Shown here piece after piece: positions 13,470-23,788 of a DNA stretch of 64,000 nt. This DNA comes from Heterodera schachtii. Its lineage: Eukaryota; Nematoda; Chromadorea; Rhabditida; Heteroderidae. The translations under genes were made by a program, and so were the position numbers. The notes beneath the pieces were generated by a model that was not told the origin of the DNA, did not search any database, and worked only from the letters and a program-made list of their open reading frames with translations. The stretch is taken from the NCBI GenBank assembly GCA_023374025.1, contig SIJG01000041.1, forward strand, positions 395,001 to 459,000, written 5' to 3'. How positions within the stretch are numbered: the first letter of the stretch is position 1; each line of letters opens with the position of its first letter.

Positions 13470-14407
13470 TCAGTCATTCGTTCGGCCTCTTACGTCGTCG
13501 CCTTTCGCCGCGCACACCACGACCATCTCCTTGAGAAGTGCCAACTCGCGTCTCATGGTGTCCAATGTCCTTGACAAATCAGAGGATGGCGTTGTTCGGG
13601 ATTTCCTTAGGCCGTTCGACTTTTGGCCCTCACAATCCCGGCCCCCTTCCGGCATTGTTCAGCCTTTCCCTCCCTCTGTTCGTGTTGTTCCGTTTTCCTT
13701 AGGCCGTTCGACTTTTGGCCCTCACAATCCCGGCCCCTTTTCCGGCTTTTCCCTCCCTCCGTTCGTTTTGTCCGTTCCCACCTTTCCAATTGTGCGTTTT
13801 CCTCTCTGAGTTCTCTGACCCTTTGCGAAGTGTGCACTTGCTCCATCCGCTTCTTCTGCCGCGTTCTGCTCACTGCTGCGTTGTTCCTCAGTCTCTTCAT
13901 TGCGTAGTCGTCCATCTCTTCGTTTTGTTGTTCATTTTGACCCTCCGGCGGGACAGCAGCGGACCAACTCGGCTAAAAAGGAGTCACTCGCCCATTGCCA
14001 TTGGCACTCCAAATGCCATCGCACAATTCATTCATTTCCCCCCCCCCCCGCGAATGGCGGAGCAGGACAAAACATCGCCTCCCAAAACTTCGTGACATAA
14101 CGCCGCCGCAAAAAAATAAATAAATAAAATAATTTATATCAATAAAATTTTGTTTCATTATTTTTGCGACGACGTTTCGGCCGGTGAATGTTCTGCTACA
14201 AATGAGGTGTGCCGTTCGTCCCAATGGTCCCTTTTCCGCCTCCATTTTCACTTGTCCGTCCGTTCCGTGTGCCGTTCCGTCCTCCTCCCCTCTCATTTCC
14301 CCCCGCATTTCGTTTCGCCGTTCGTTCCAATTGTCTTCCCTTTGGACTGTCGTCGTTTGATAGGGCGCGGCATTTCGTTTCCGCGCATTTCGTTGTTGTG
14401 TTGCCAT
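13470..14407 (-). CDS. bZIP transcription factor (C/EBP-like)
   Basis: A bZIP domain is split over two exons. One exon (about 13793-13975) encodes DDYAMKRLRNNAAVSRTRQK with a basic tail, then VRELREENAQLE. The last exon begins RTLDTMRRELALLKEMVVV and stops at 13470. Joining them (donor after GAAAG, acceptor TTTGTCAAG) keeps the frame and the heptad of Leu/Met positions. The NNxAVxxxR signature in the basic region suggests a C/EBP-type nuclear DNA-binding protein; the subfamily is uncertain. The exon starts after TTTTTAG with PSWSAAVPPEGQNEQQNE. A candidate first exon starts at 14407 (MATQQRNARKRN) and could end at a GTAGCA near 14203, but the join is unproven, so the N-terminus is weak. The intron between the bZIP exons contains a direct duplication. 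Confidence 0.8.
13605..13775. repeat. 92-bp tandem duplication in the bZIP intron
   Basis: The segment starting ccttaggccgttcgactttt at 13605 recurs at 13697 with high identity (two copies, period 92). It lies wholly within the intron splitting the leucine zipper. Confidence 0.85.
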
Positions 14408-15413
14408 TCCCTCGAAGAGAATAAAATATTCAAATCGAAAACGAAATAATTTAAAAGTAATTTAACAAATCATAATTAATAGAAAGAATTAAAAGAATTT
14501 CACTTTTTATTTTAATAAATTTAGTTTTTCAATGGCAAAGGCAATAAAAAGGGTTATTATGGACGAATTTGAATGATTTATGATAAAAATTATAAGAAAA
14601 TTGGGCTGAAAAATGAAAGATTCAATGAGAAAATGGGGAAGAGAAAGGGAACAAACAAATGGAGGACAAAAAGTGAATGATAAAAGGGGGGAAAGAATGG
14701 AAAGGCAAATGCACAATTATCATTATCATTATCAGGAGGAGTGATTTTGGCAATTTGTTTGAATTTAAGTGCCCATTGACTGACGCATTAATTAATTAAT
14801 TAAGTAAATGATTAGGTAATTATTGAAACTGCAATTAATGTATGTACAACAAATGGTTGGAGAATGCTTTTTGATGGCAAATGCCCTTGGCCTTCGCTTC
14901 CCATCGCTTCAGCCCAAACCGCAGCAATTTTCTGCTGAATTTCGTTGCTGCGTCGGCCCTTTTAAATTGGCCAAAATTCCACTGATTCGTCCGCCGGTTC
15001 GATCGTTCGCTTGGTTTGTCCTTAAAATTGCCTTCAATCCAATCGTTTTGCCATTCCCTGGGCTTTTCCCCGCGTCGTTTCGTTTTGCTTTTATTTTCGG
15101 TGTAATAACTTTCTTATTTTATCAATCTCCCATTACATTATAACACTTAATAACCTGTAAATTTAAAAAAAAGCTATGACCAAATAGAGTAAGTCATTAC
15201 TTTTAAAAATGACTCTGTTCATTCCGTCAATTTTAATTCCCTTTGAAATTTTTCCGCGACGTTCCTTTTTCCCATGGAGTTTTCCACTCGTGCACTTTTG
15301 CAGACTATGATAGGGGTTTCGGATCGCTGATAACGAATTTGGCATTCATTTTGGCTTCTTAGTTCCCCTTTTCCCCTGGCATTTGCCCCCCCCCCCCTCC
15401 TTTTCCCCCATTT
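14408..15413. other. Intergenic, AT-rich, no gene seen
   Basis: Poly-A/T-rich sequence with a short plus-strand open frame (14823-15143) lacking domain or splice support. It may include the 3' end of the Rab30 gene, whose terminal Cys exon has not been located, and the promoter of the bZIP gene. Confidence 0.55.
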
Positions 15414-16279
15414 TCACCTTTTATTTTTGTTGGCGTTGCGTCTTCCGTTTGCATTTTGCTTCTTCTCGTTGCTGACCAACTGCTCGGCCACCTCCTGGAA
15501 CAGAATGTTCACATTGGCATCGTTTGCTGCGCTCGTCTCCACGAAAAAATGAAAAGCGTTGGCCGAGGCGAAACTTTGCGCGACATCCGTCGGGATTTCC
15601 CTCTCCTCTTCTCTGTCCAATTTGTTCCCTCAATTCCAATCAATTAGCCCTAATTAGACCGTCAATTACTTAATTTCCCCACTCACCGACCAACATTCTC
15701 AACGCCCTTTTGTTGGCGTATTGCTCAATTTCGAGCAGCCATTCGCTGATGCAATCGAAGGTCGGTTGGGAGGAGAGGTCGTAGACGAGCACTGAAAGGA
15801 GCCATGGGAGGCAAAGGGAGGGAGGGAAACAAAGGCAAACCGATGGCATGCGCAGAACGGTAATAGGACTGAGTGATGGAACGGAAGCGCTCCTTAAAAA
15901 GGAAGGGCCATTTTAAGCACTTCCCCCGTCGGCATTATTCGACATTCCCTCCCCCCCCCCCGGCTTTCCACGGCATTTTTCGCCCCAATCCCTGACCTCC
16001 CCCTCCCCTTTGCCCCCACCTGTCCGGCGGTGTCCCAAATTTGCAATTTGACTTTCTCCCCGTCCACTTTCACGTTTTTGACCATAAAATCCACTCCAAT
16101 GGTCGCATTTTGCCCCGGCGGAAAAATTCCCTAAAATGAATAAAACAAACGCATTAATTATTTGGCCAAAACAGCCGAAATGCCGCCGCTCACTTGAGTA
16201 AATTTTTTGACCAAACACGTCTTCCCACCCCAGCATTTCCGACCAGCACAACTTTGAACAGATAATCATAATCATCCAT
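15414..16279 (-). CDS. rab-30: Rab30-like small GTPase (apparent frameshift in P-loop)
   Basis: Golgi-type Rab GTPase closest to Rab30. The start at 16279 gives [19 protein letters not shown]. Later exons carry switch I ([18 protein letters not shown]), the G3 region ([10 protein letters not shown]), [34 protein letters not shown], the G4 motif GNKLD and the G5-like ETSA. One base is missing in the P-loop: GTGGGAAGACG where GTGGGAAAGACG is needed for GVGKT (16218-16226). The frame before it and the frame after it (CLVKKFTQ) are otherwise intact, so this is either a sequencing/assembly deletion in an A-run or a real null allele. The last read exon ends NANKNKR without C-terminal cysteines, but an AAAAG|GTGAAA donor there suggests a further, unlocated exon carrying the prenylation motif. 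Confidence 0.9.
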
Positions 16280-16793
16280 CTTTAATTGGGAGCAGAGAAA
16301 ACACAACCAAACAAAAAGCACACCAAAATCAACGGACAACTCAGTACCGGCGTCCCAATTTTATGAATTTATTTATAAATAAGTCCATTAGATAGTAAAA
16401 TAACTGGTTTTTCTTAAATTGTGGTTCGAACTTTTTAATTTCAATTAGAAAAAAAACATGAAAAGACAAGAATAACTCGATTAAACCGTAATCATGAAAT
16501 TGTTCCCGAACAGAAATGTCATAACCAATCGTCAAAAAGAAAAGAACAAACAAACGAAGAATCTTAAACCAATTAAACAAACAAATAAAAATATAGCATT
16601 ATGTTTAGAAGTCAATTCGGATTTCTACGACTTTATGAGACCACACAGATTCCCTTAACTTCCATCGGATTCTCTTCGTCTCCTTCAATTTTTCCCTCCC
16701 AATTCGCTGTCAACTTCTGCCATTTTCTTCGCCTTCAAAAGGACTGTCATCATCTGAAACAGAAAGAAAAAGAAATTCTTGTGCTAATTAATG
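16280..16793. other. Intergenic, no gene seen
   Basis: AT-rich sequence between the start of the Rab30 gene and the 3' end of the phosphatase gene. It should contain the Rab30 promoter. No other structure was found. Confidence 0.6.
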
Positions 16794-19641
16794 CTAATTA
16801 GACGAAATGACCGAAGCATGAATAACGTCGGGAGTCGAAACGAAACAGCAGCGGTCACTGTCCTCCACAATTTCCCTCACGCGTTCCTGCAACACTTTGT
16901 CGCAAGTGACAAACAGCGCCATCACACCCTTAACCCGTGAAACTGTTTTAAATGGGTTTTGGGTACTTTTCGGGTTTGTTGCCCGGATTTGAATTTATAT
17001 AAAAAAAGAAACAAAAAATGCAGAATAATTTTTGTAATTCTTTGTCATTTATTTTTAAATTCAAATCAGACCCAAACCCAAAAATACCGGATTTGAATCC
17101 AATTACCGTCGAGTTTTTCGACTTGCCAAATTCCACCATCGGTAAGTCAGAAGGCGTGTCCCCACAAATAAGCACCGTCCCTTTTTCAAGGGATTCGCCG
17201 AGCGTTCCAATTATTTTCGCCATTCCTTCAGCTTTGTTCCAAACTGAAAAATGGATTTTCCGTCCCATAAAAAGTAAAGGCATTCAAATCCACGCACCCT
17301 TTCCTTGTTCGTGCACCACCACTTCGACTTCGCATCCATTCGACGGCGCAAAGTGCAGAAACTAAATTAGGAATTTATTTCAAGACATTGTTGAAAAGTC
17401 AACTTGCGAATTCGGGTCCACTCTTTTCACCAGCTGAATGACTTCGTTTTGGTATTTCTGAGACAGTGCACCATCTACGTGCTGTTAATAATAAATGATT
17501 ATGGCAAAAGAATAAAAAAATTTACCTTAGAAACGGTTTGTACGCCTAAAAATGAAAATTATAAAATCAAAAAACAAGAGAATTACTAACCCAAAGTCAA
17601 ACGGTCGACCTTCCGCTGGATGCCACTACCGATGAGAGCGAAATGGGCGAATTCATTGTCTTGCAGCAAAGTGGCCATCTGATGGAGAAAAGAAATGAAC
17701 TTGCGCTTTTTCCTCATATTTACCTTTTCAGAAAGACTGTCCAGTGCAGTTAAACCCGCGTCAGAAATTCCTTAAAACAATAAAATTGTTGGAACGATAA
17801 TCAGTGCACCTTCGTCATGAACAATCCTAAATTCATTGTTAATTTATTAATATTTGCTGAACAAATGTCCACCGTTTTCCGTCGAACCACCATTCTCTTC
17901 CCCACGAGCCTCCAAATACAATTGGCCCGTCTTTCGGCAGAGCGATCAAATCGAGAATACCCGGGCCCCTCAGAGGACCTAAATATTTGATGTTAGAAAA
18001 TTTCGATTGATTAATTATATAACCGGCTGTCAGCACAGCACTATGACGAGTGTAGGCCTTGAATTAAAACCAAAAAATAAATAAAAAACCAACGCCAAAA
18101 AACCTGTGAAAATTTAGCCAAACTAATCGCACTGTAAATTGGCTGCAAATTGGTTGCATATCGAGAACAGTAATCCTTAAAGGTGAGGACAATTGGTAAT
18201 AAGAACGAAAGGCCAATCCATTGCCTTCATAGTGCCGTCCCAATCAGTGATCATAATCGGCTTCAGCCCATTCGATTCGCAACTGCCGCTTTTCAGCTTT
18301 TCCAAAAACCTTAAAAAGCATGATAAAAGCCAAATTTGTTAAATTTACAAACGAATCACCTGACACAATCGTCGTGTTCCTTCAAAAAATCAAAAGAATG
18401 GAAGGAAGGCAACACAGAGAGAAAGTCCAATTGAGCCAAATACTTTGAAATGTTCTGATTTTGAGATTCCGAGAAGAATGAACACAATTTTCCGAGGAAG
18501 TCAATGTCTTTCTAAATTAAATTCTTCATTAATATCACCGTCAGCTGGAATCCGAATACTTTCATTCCGAAAAGCTCATCTTTCACGCAAATCGACAACT
18601 TTTCTTTGCTAAAATATTCGAATGCATAAATGAAATTTAAAAAATACAGACTTTGTAGACAAAATCTCTTTCGTGAGAGAATGACCATTTCCCAAAATAG
18701 CGCAAGTCTTATTGAGAAAGTGCAAACATTCATTGGCCACTAAAATTACAAAATAAAAAATTGACAAACTCAGATTTAATAAATTTTAAAAAAACTGAAA
18801 AATTGATGACAGTTATATAAATTAATTGGTAGGAGAAAAAAAATGCCGCAAAAGGTTACCCTGGATGAGTTGTTGATTCCGAAGTTCATTCGTCTCATGA
18901 TCAGAACAATGCTTAAGAAGCACAGATACGATTTCCTTCCGTTTGCTCTGACACTTAAAAAAGAAAAATTTATAACAAGCAATAAATGGCAGCAAATGTT
19001 GAATTGGCAAATTACCAACAAAAAAAGATATTTCTTTAATTTCGTTAGTACGAATTCGAGTTTTGGGAATTTCAATATTGTCGAAATGGATAACAGAATC
19101 GGGTACTTTTGAGTTTTGTTCCTATACCTCAAAATTTTCTATATTGGTGGGCACAGGAACAGATCTCCATCACGTTTTGCGAACGGGAATTGGGGATGAA
19201 CCATGACTCTACTTTTGATTGGTCAAATTTTATTCGAGAGATATGTGCATTCAGCGCGCCCTTTTGATACTTTTTAAAATTTTTAGGAACAAAATCGAAA
19301 GTACCCAGAATCATTGTCGGCGACTCTGAAAATCCCAGACAAAGTGTTCAATACAAAATTATAAATGGATATTAAAAAATATATATATAAAAACTATCAT
19401 GTAAACTAGTTAAGTACCCAAAAAAATATTTTTTGTGAAATTACTTTGTACATCAATTTCTTGAAGTCGTCAATGGTGCCTTGGTTTTGCTCCATTTTTG
19501 AGATGAGACCTTAACAGAGATTTTTAAATTATTTTGTTTTTTTGTTAGCTATCTATCCCTACCATTCCAGTCCGTTTCCGCATCAACTGCCTCAGAAAAA
19601 ATATCCCGACTTTGTTGCCCATGTTGCCGTTCCTCTGCCAT
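16794..19641 (-). CDS. gob-1: Trehalose-6-phosphate phosphatase (GOB-1 type)
   Basis: Nematode HAD-family trehalose-6-phosphate phosphatase, the enzyme that completes trehalose synthesis; GOB-1 loss in C. elegans is lethal through accumulation of trehalose-6-phosphate. The start MAEERQHGQQSRDIFSEA is at 19641. The N-terminal helical part includes CQSKRKEIVSVLLKHCSD. The catalytic HAD motif I is in GLKPIMITDWDGTMKDY (about 18240-18285; DxDGT nucleophile). Downstream exons carry GILDLIALPKDGPIVFGGSW, LLQDNEFAHFALIGSGIQRK, the substrate/Mg motif region ICGDTPSDLPMVEF, and the C-terminal VMALFVTCDKVLQERVREIV...CFVSTPDVIHASV, stop at 16794. An early exon (VADNDS / VIHFDNIEIPKTRIRTNEIK) is split by a 206-bp TIR element at 19101-19306. 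It is head-to-head with the C18orf21-like gene. Identity is secure; early exon joins are less so. Confidence 0.9.
19101..19306. mobile_element. 206-bp TIR element inside a trehalose-phosphatase exon
   Basis: The ends GGGTACTTTTGAGTTTTGTTCC-like and its reverse complement (19101-19122, 19284-19306) are inverted repeats with a few mismatches. A 6-bp direct repeat AGAATC flanks the element (19095-19100 and 19307-19312). There is no internal coding capacity. Removing the element plus one AGAATC joins a reading frame (VADNDS|VIHF on the minus strand). A 6-bp duplication is unusual for the common MITE groups; the superfamily is not assigned. Confidence 0.7.
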
Positions 19642-20075
19642 GAATATGATGTGAAAAACGAATGAGTCAATGAGAATCAAAGAATGCAACGTCAAAATTT
19701 GCTGATTAAAATATACAACGAATTTCAAATAGCTAACAAGGGAACACGCAGAAGCAATCAACGGTAATTCTGTAGTTTGCCCCCCCTTTCGGAGCGCAGA
19801 ATTACAAAACCACTATTTACTGTTACTGTTTTTAAGCGGCACCAATTCTATACTACAGTCAAAGAAAATAAGGGCTCTACTGCTTCTAGATTTCCATAAG
19901 AGCAAATATTAGTAGAAGGAAAAAGGGCGGAGGTTCGAGTCTCTAAATAGAATTCATTCTGATTTGAATGTGGCGTTTTGTTTTGAGTAAATTTGGTGTG
20001 CCGGTCGCTGACCATGAATCTGACATGACCAATTCCGAACATCGGACACGAATTCCAACAATAAATATGTTTTAG
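19642..20075. other. Divergent intergenic region with an element relic
   Basis: Bidirectional promoter region between the phosphatase (-) and the C18orf21-like gene (+). About 19990-20060 resembles the interior of the 20252-20718 element (gctgaccatgaatctgacat...gacacgaattcc), a diverged relic. TTTTAG directly before the ATG at 20076 is a plausible trans-splice acceptor. Confidence 0.6.
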
Positions 20076-21199
20076 ATGGAAGGCTCAACAACAGCAAAAA
20101 AAAGTCAAATCACTGATTTTACATGCACATTCCTTCAGCAAGTGCTGGAGACAACAGCAGAACAACTTCCTTTGCCAATAAGAGCACATTTGTCAAATAT
20201 TCTTTATCCGGATACTAAAATAATCAAAAGCCAAATTCCGAATAAATTGTGGGTAATACTGCCGATGGTCCCCCCCTTTTTTGGAAAATTTTTTTTTCTG
20301 TTCTAAAAAGTCGTGAAACACGTTTTATGGGGTTTTTAGGGCCGCTGATCACGAATCTGACATTCATTTTGACCAATTTCGAATCCCGGACCCGAATTCG
20401 AACAAAAAATCGAAAACTCAAAATTTTCAAAATTCACTTTTATCTTCGTACCTGTACAGAATGACCGTTTTTGATGTTTCAATGGTTTTTGACTAAGTTT
20501 AGCTTATTTAGATCAATTTAGGATCAAAAATAAGAATTTCGAAAATTTTGAATTTTGATTTTTTGTTCGATTTAGGGTCCGGGATTCGAAATTGGTCAAA
20601 ATGAATGTTAGATTTGTGATCAGCGACCCTAAAAACCCCATAAAACGTGTTTTCGTGACTTTTTAGAACAGAAATTTTTTTTTTCAAAAAGGGGGGGGGG
20701 ACCATCGGCAGTATTACCAAATTGTGCAGTGTTTGTGGCTTTGACTTATTAAAGGGATTGGTTGTGGTTGCACAAAAGAAAAGGAAAACACCAAATAAAA
20801 AGTGAATTTTCAAAATTTCCTTTCTTTTATTCACTTAATACCTCTTTTTAGATTTCTTTCCGTTAAATGTTTGGCCTGCTCGTCGTCCTTTCCAAAAGTT
20901 CGTTTTGTGCCGACGCGAAGGAAAAATTCCGAAAAAGCCGAGGCTTCGAAACGTTCGATTAACTCATTTTGCAATTCACCCAAGTGAGAATAAATTAAAT
21001 TTACCAATTTATGGATGCCTTCCAAAATTTATCTTTTAGTATTTCGATTGGGTCCAAAAATGTTTTGTCTTTTGGTCGCCGACGGTTCAAAAAAGTGGAG
21101 AAACTACAGAAATTAGCCGAGATGGACAAACAAAAAGGAGGAAGTGATAGTCCCCTCAACAATTCGCTGTCGAACTTTCTTTTATCTTTTACTAAATAA
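20076..21199 (+). CDS. C18orf21: C18orf21-like zinc-ribbon protein (RNase MRP subunit family), element-interrupted
   Basis: Matches the layout of the C18orf21/RMP24 family, reported as an RNase MRP-associated protein. An N-terminal helix (FLQQVLETTAEQLPLPIRAH) leads to a first CxxC (LCSVCG), a basic linker (VAQKKRKTPNKK), and in the next exon a second CxxC (VKCLACSS). A C-terminal helical region follows (FGRRRFKKVEKLQKLAEM) ending LSNFLLSFTK, stop at 21199. Two introns (donors AAAAA|GTGAAT and CCCAA|GTGAGA, both with TTTTAG acceptors) join in frame. The first exon is interrupted at codon TG|C of the first zinc-ligand cysteine by a 467-bp TIR element. Deleting the element and one copy of its 8-bp duplication restores the frame exactly. 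Splicing from 20249 to 20711 would also restore it with a small substitution/insertion. Function in this species depends on which holds. Confidence 0.7.
20252..20718. mobile_element. 467-bp foldback TIR element with 8-bp duplication, in a coding exon
   Basis: The two halves are long inverted repeats. The ends start GGTAATACTGCCGATGGTCC; arms of about 200 bp share the words ctgatcacgaatctgacatt and cgggacccgaattcg in opposite orientation. Exact 8-bp direct repeats AAATTGTG flank it (20244-20251, 20719-20726). No transposase. It belongs to the same family as 33557-34030 and to relics near 20000, 35290 and 56680. A GT at 20249 (GTGGGT, spanning the target duplication and the element end) and an AG at 20710-20711 (CGGCAG, in the right terminal repeat) form a potential intron with preserved frame. 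Confidence 0.9.
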
Positions 21200-22072
21200 A
21201 GAATTTGATGCTCTAATCAGTTTTGTGATTCTCTTGTTTCATAGGGCTCGGAATTTAAGTCAAATAACTTTTTTCTGCTCACTCGAAATGACCTTAAAAT
21301 GACAAAAATATTTCACACTGTTAGAGGCTTCTTCATGCATTTTTATTTTTTATTTTATTCTTTGGGTTTTATGACTTTTTTCACCTTTTAAGGCGAAAAT
21401 TGTGAGGCCCAAAAACCCTAAAAATATTTTCAATTGGTTTTGTCAAAGCCATAATATCTGAAGCATAAATTATTAAAAGTATTTCAGTTAATTTTTTTTT
21501 AATTTTTAAAAAATTAATCAAATTTAATAACAAAAATCTAAAAAGGTACCAAACTAAAAATTAATTTTTTAATAATCTAAAAATGCAACCATTAATTTAA
21601 AAGCAAAGTAAATTTTAATCAAGCAAAAAAATACATTATTTGAGGATGAAATCATACCTTAATTTAATACTTTTTTAATTCTCCAAATTTTCAATTAATA
21701 TTAATTATAGTGCCCAACTTCAAAGTCATATGTTTATAATAAAAATTTTAATTTGCTTTAACTCAACATTTTATGGGCCAAAAATTCTGAAAAAATTCCT
21801 GCTAAGCTAACTTTTGATGCTGATCAAAAAAGTTTTTTACATCAATAAGCCCAGTAAAAATAGGCCTATAAAAAAGCTAACTAAAATTTTATTAAAAATT
21901 ATTATTGGAATCGGAAAATATAATAAACATATGACCATGACTGTACTTTAATTACGGGCAGTGGATGAAAAAAAATAATAATTGAATTAAAATTAATTCT
22001 TTTTTTCTCTCCCAAAAATTAATATTAATGGCAGAGAAATCCGATCGAAATTTCCAAAAAAGGAATCATTGG
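21200..22072. other. Intergenic, strongly AT-rich, no gene seen
   Basis: Runs of A and T with no open frame of note; this is the convergent space between two 3' ends. Nothing else was found. Confidence 0.6.
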
Positions 22073-22931
22073 TCAAAAAAGATTTTCCATTCGCTGCTCA
22101 TCCGCCCTCTTCTCAGCTTCGTCTCTCAACTTGCGCATTTCCGTCATCGATTGTCCCTTCCCTTTTTCCTTTCGTTGGATTTTCTCCGGACAAATTTAAA
22201 TTCATAATAAATCCAATCAATCGGAGGATTTTTGTCCATTCTCACACTTTGTTTGTTTTTGTTGGATTCTCCATTAACAGAAGCCATTTCTCATTAATCG
22301 CCAATTCATTAAAATGTTTTTTTGTCGGAGATTTTATCAACTTAAAAGGGAAAGAAAGAAAAGTGAGAGACTAACGACCAAACGAAAACCATCGATTCGA
22401 TCGTAAGAAAGAAGGAACGCATTTCTCTCTGTTCTTTTGCCGTCCCTTCTCCGATTTGTCCCTCCTCCCCATTTATTTATTTCTCCTCCAATTTCTTCCT
22501 CAAAATGCCCTCCTCCGTTGGCCCCTCTTCCTCTTCCGATTTGCTCATCCGTCTTTTCCTCCTCCTCGACTCGGCCGTTCACTTTGCCCTCGGCGCCTTC
22601 CTCTTCTTCTGTCCGTCCACCTGTGCCCATTTCCTTTTGGTTACCCCCTTAAATCCCCCCCCCTCACTTCCCCCCCCCCCCCCCTCTCTTTTGTCAGAAA
22701 CGCCCTTCCGATGGCGTCCATTGGCACCTTTTGCGCTGCGTCGGTGGCCAATTGATGGCTTCCGCCACTCTCTCGTGGCGTTGCGCCTCCCCCCGCCGTC
22801 TCCCCGAGCTGCGTTCGTCCTGTCTGATGCTCCGTCTCCTCGGCAGCGTTCTCTTCGTGTTCCTCTTCCTCCACATCCGTGCTGTTCATCCCGATTTGAT
22901 GCCATTTCGTTAGAAGGGCACTTTTGCTCAC
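22073..22931 (-). CDS. Unrecognised acidic, coiled-coil protein
   Basis: I do not recognise this gene. A minus-strand exon starting at 22931 (MSKSALLTKWHQIGMNSTDV) is Glu-rich and low complexity (VEEEEHEENAAEETEHQT) and includes AQKVPMDAIGRAFLTKER. Another stretch (about 22400-22640) is also Glu/Gly-rich. A short exon after TTTTAAG encodes LIKSPTKKHFNELAINEKWL. The last exon has a charged helix (MTEMRKLRDEAEKRADEQRM) ending at a stop at 22073-22075. The helical end suggests a coiled coil. Exon joins are not proven, and the two Glu-rich parts could be partly intron. It is head-to-head with the membrane-protein gene at 23118, with under 200 bp between them. Confidence 0.45.
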
Positions 22932-23117
22932 TGCTCACAATTAGCATTGAAATTCAGTTGTGTTGCGACAACTCATCTGGTTCTGCTTTTCCATGATTGC
23001 TTTGTGTGTTGCGCTATTAATTGTTTCGGGATGGCCAATCGGTCGGTTTAAATGCCTTAATTTCTCCATTTAATTGCGCAATTAATGGATTAAATTGACT
23101 CCTCTCCCTTGCTAGGT

Positions 23118-23788
23118 GATAAGCTTTTTGCTGCGAACCGTTGGGGCAATGTGCTGTACCAAATTGATACAATCGCTTCCATTAGCATCGGAATGGCGTG
23201 GGTAATGGCCCCGCAATGGCTGTTGCACAGACAAGTCCCCCGATTGCCCTTTCAAGTGCTAATCTCGTGCCATTGAAAAGGTGCGCGTGCCCATGGACCA
23301 ATCGCACGAATTCTGTGGCCATTTGATGGGCGTTGTGTTCATCGCCTCCCATGTGATCAGTTCACATGCGGTCGGTTCAAAAAGCCAACGATTCCCTTGG
23401 AGAATGATGAACTGTTGGCTCTTTCTCTCTTTTGTACAGCTCCATTGGCCAACTCAGTCGGACCGGGCGATGGCCGCTGAGACGCGGGCGGTGCTTTGTG
23501 TGTTCATCCTTTCCGCCCAAATTTGGTCTCAAATAGCCTATGGCCAACATTGGTCCGACAAAGTGGGCCTTTTGCCATTGCCCTTTTTGTTGTGTCATTC
23601 ATCGCATTATTTAGCATTGGGTGGGCATTAGCCTGTTCTCCTCCTGGACACTCATCTCAATCATTTACCGCACTTACCTATGGGCGTCGGGATTGGACCA
23701 GCCGAAATCGGAGAAAGACGTCAGCTGTGCCAACGACGGAAGTGGGACGAAGGCGAATGGGACATATCAGCAGAAGAAAATGGCCTAG
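23118..23788 (+). CDS. Small multi-pass membrane protein, unrecognised family
   Basis: Four or so short exons encode a protein with several hydrophobic segments: ANRWGNVLYQIDTIASISIG, MAWVMAPQWLLHRQ; VPMDQSHEFCGHLMGVVFIA with SHVISSHA; LCVFILSAQIWSQIAYGQHW; and SLFSSWTLISIIYRTYLW. It ends with a polar tail (VSCANDGSGTKANGTYQQKK), stop at 23788. Acceptors at about 23115 (CCTTGCTAG) and 23440 (TTTGTACAG) and a donor after CACAGACAA support the exons. The pattern of conserved-looking Trp, His and Cys in loops, with three to four membrane spans, indicates a real integral membrane protein. I cannot name the family. The initiating Met was not found, so the 5' end is open. Confidence 0.5.

Noticed and set aside
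14823..15143. 106-codon plus-strand frame with a hydrophobic end
   Set aside because: No similarity, no flanking exons, and low codon regularity; kept as intergenic.
19925..19945. GGTTCGAGTCT resembling a tRNA B box
   Set aside because: No A box at proper spacing and no cloverleaf; not a tRNA.
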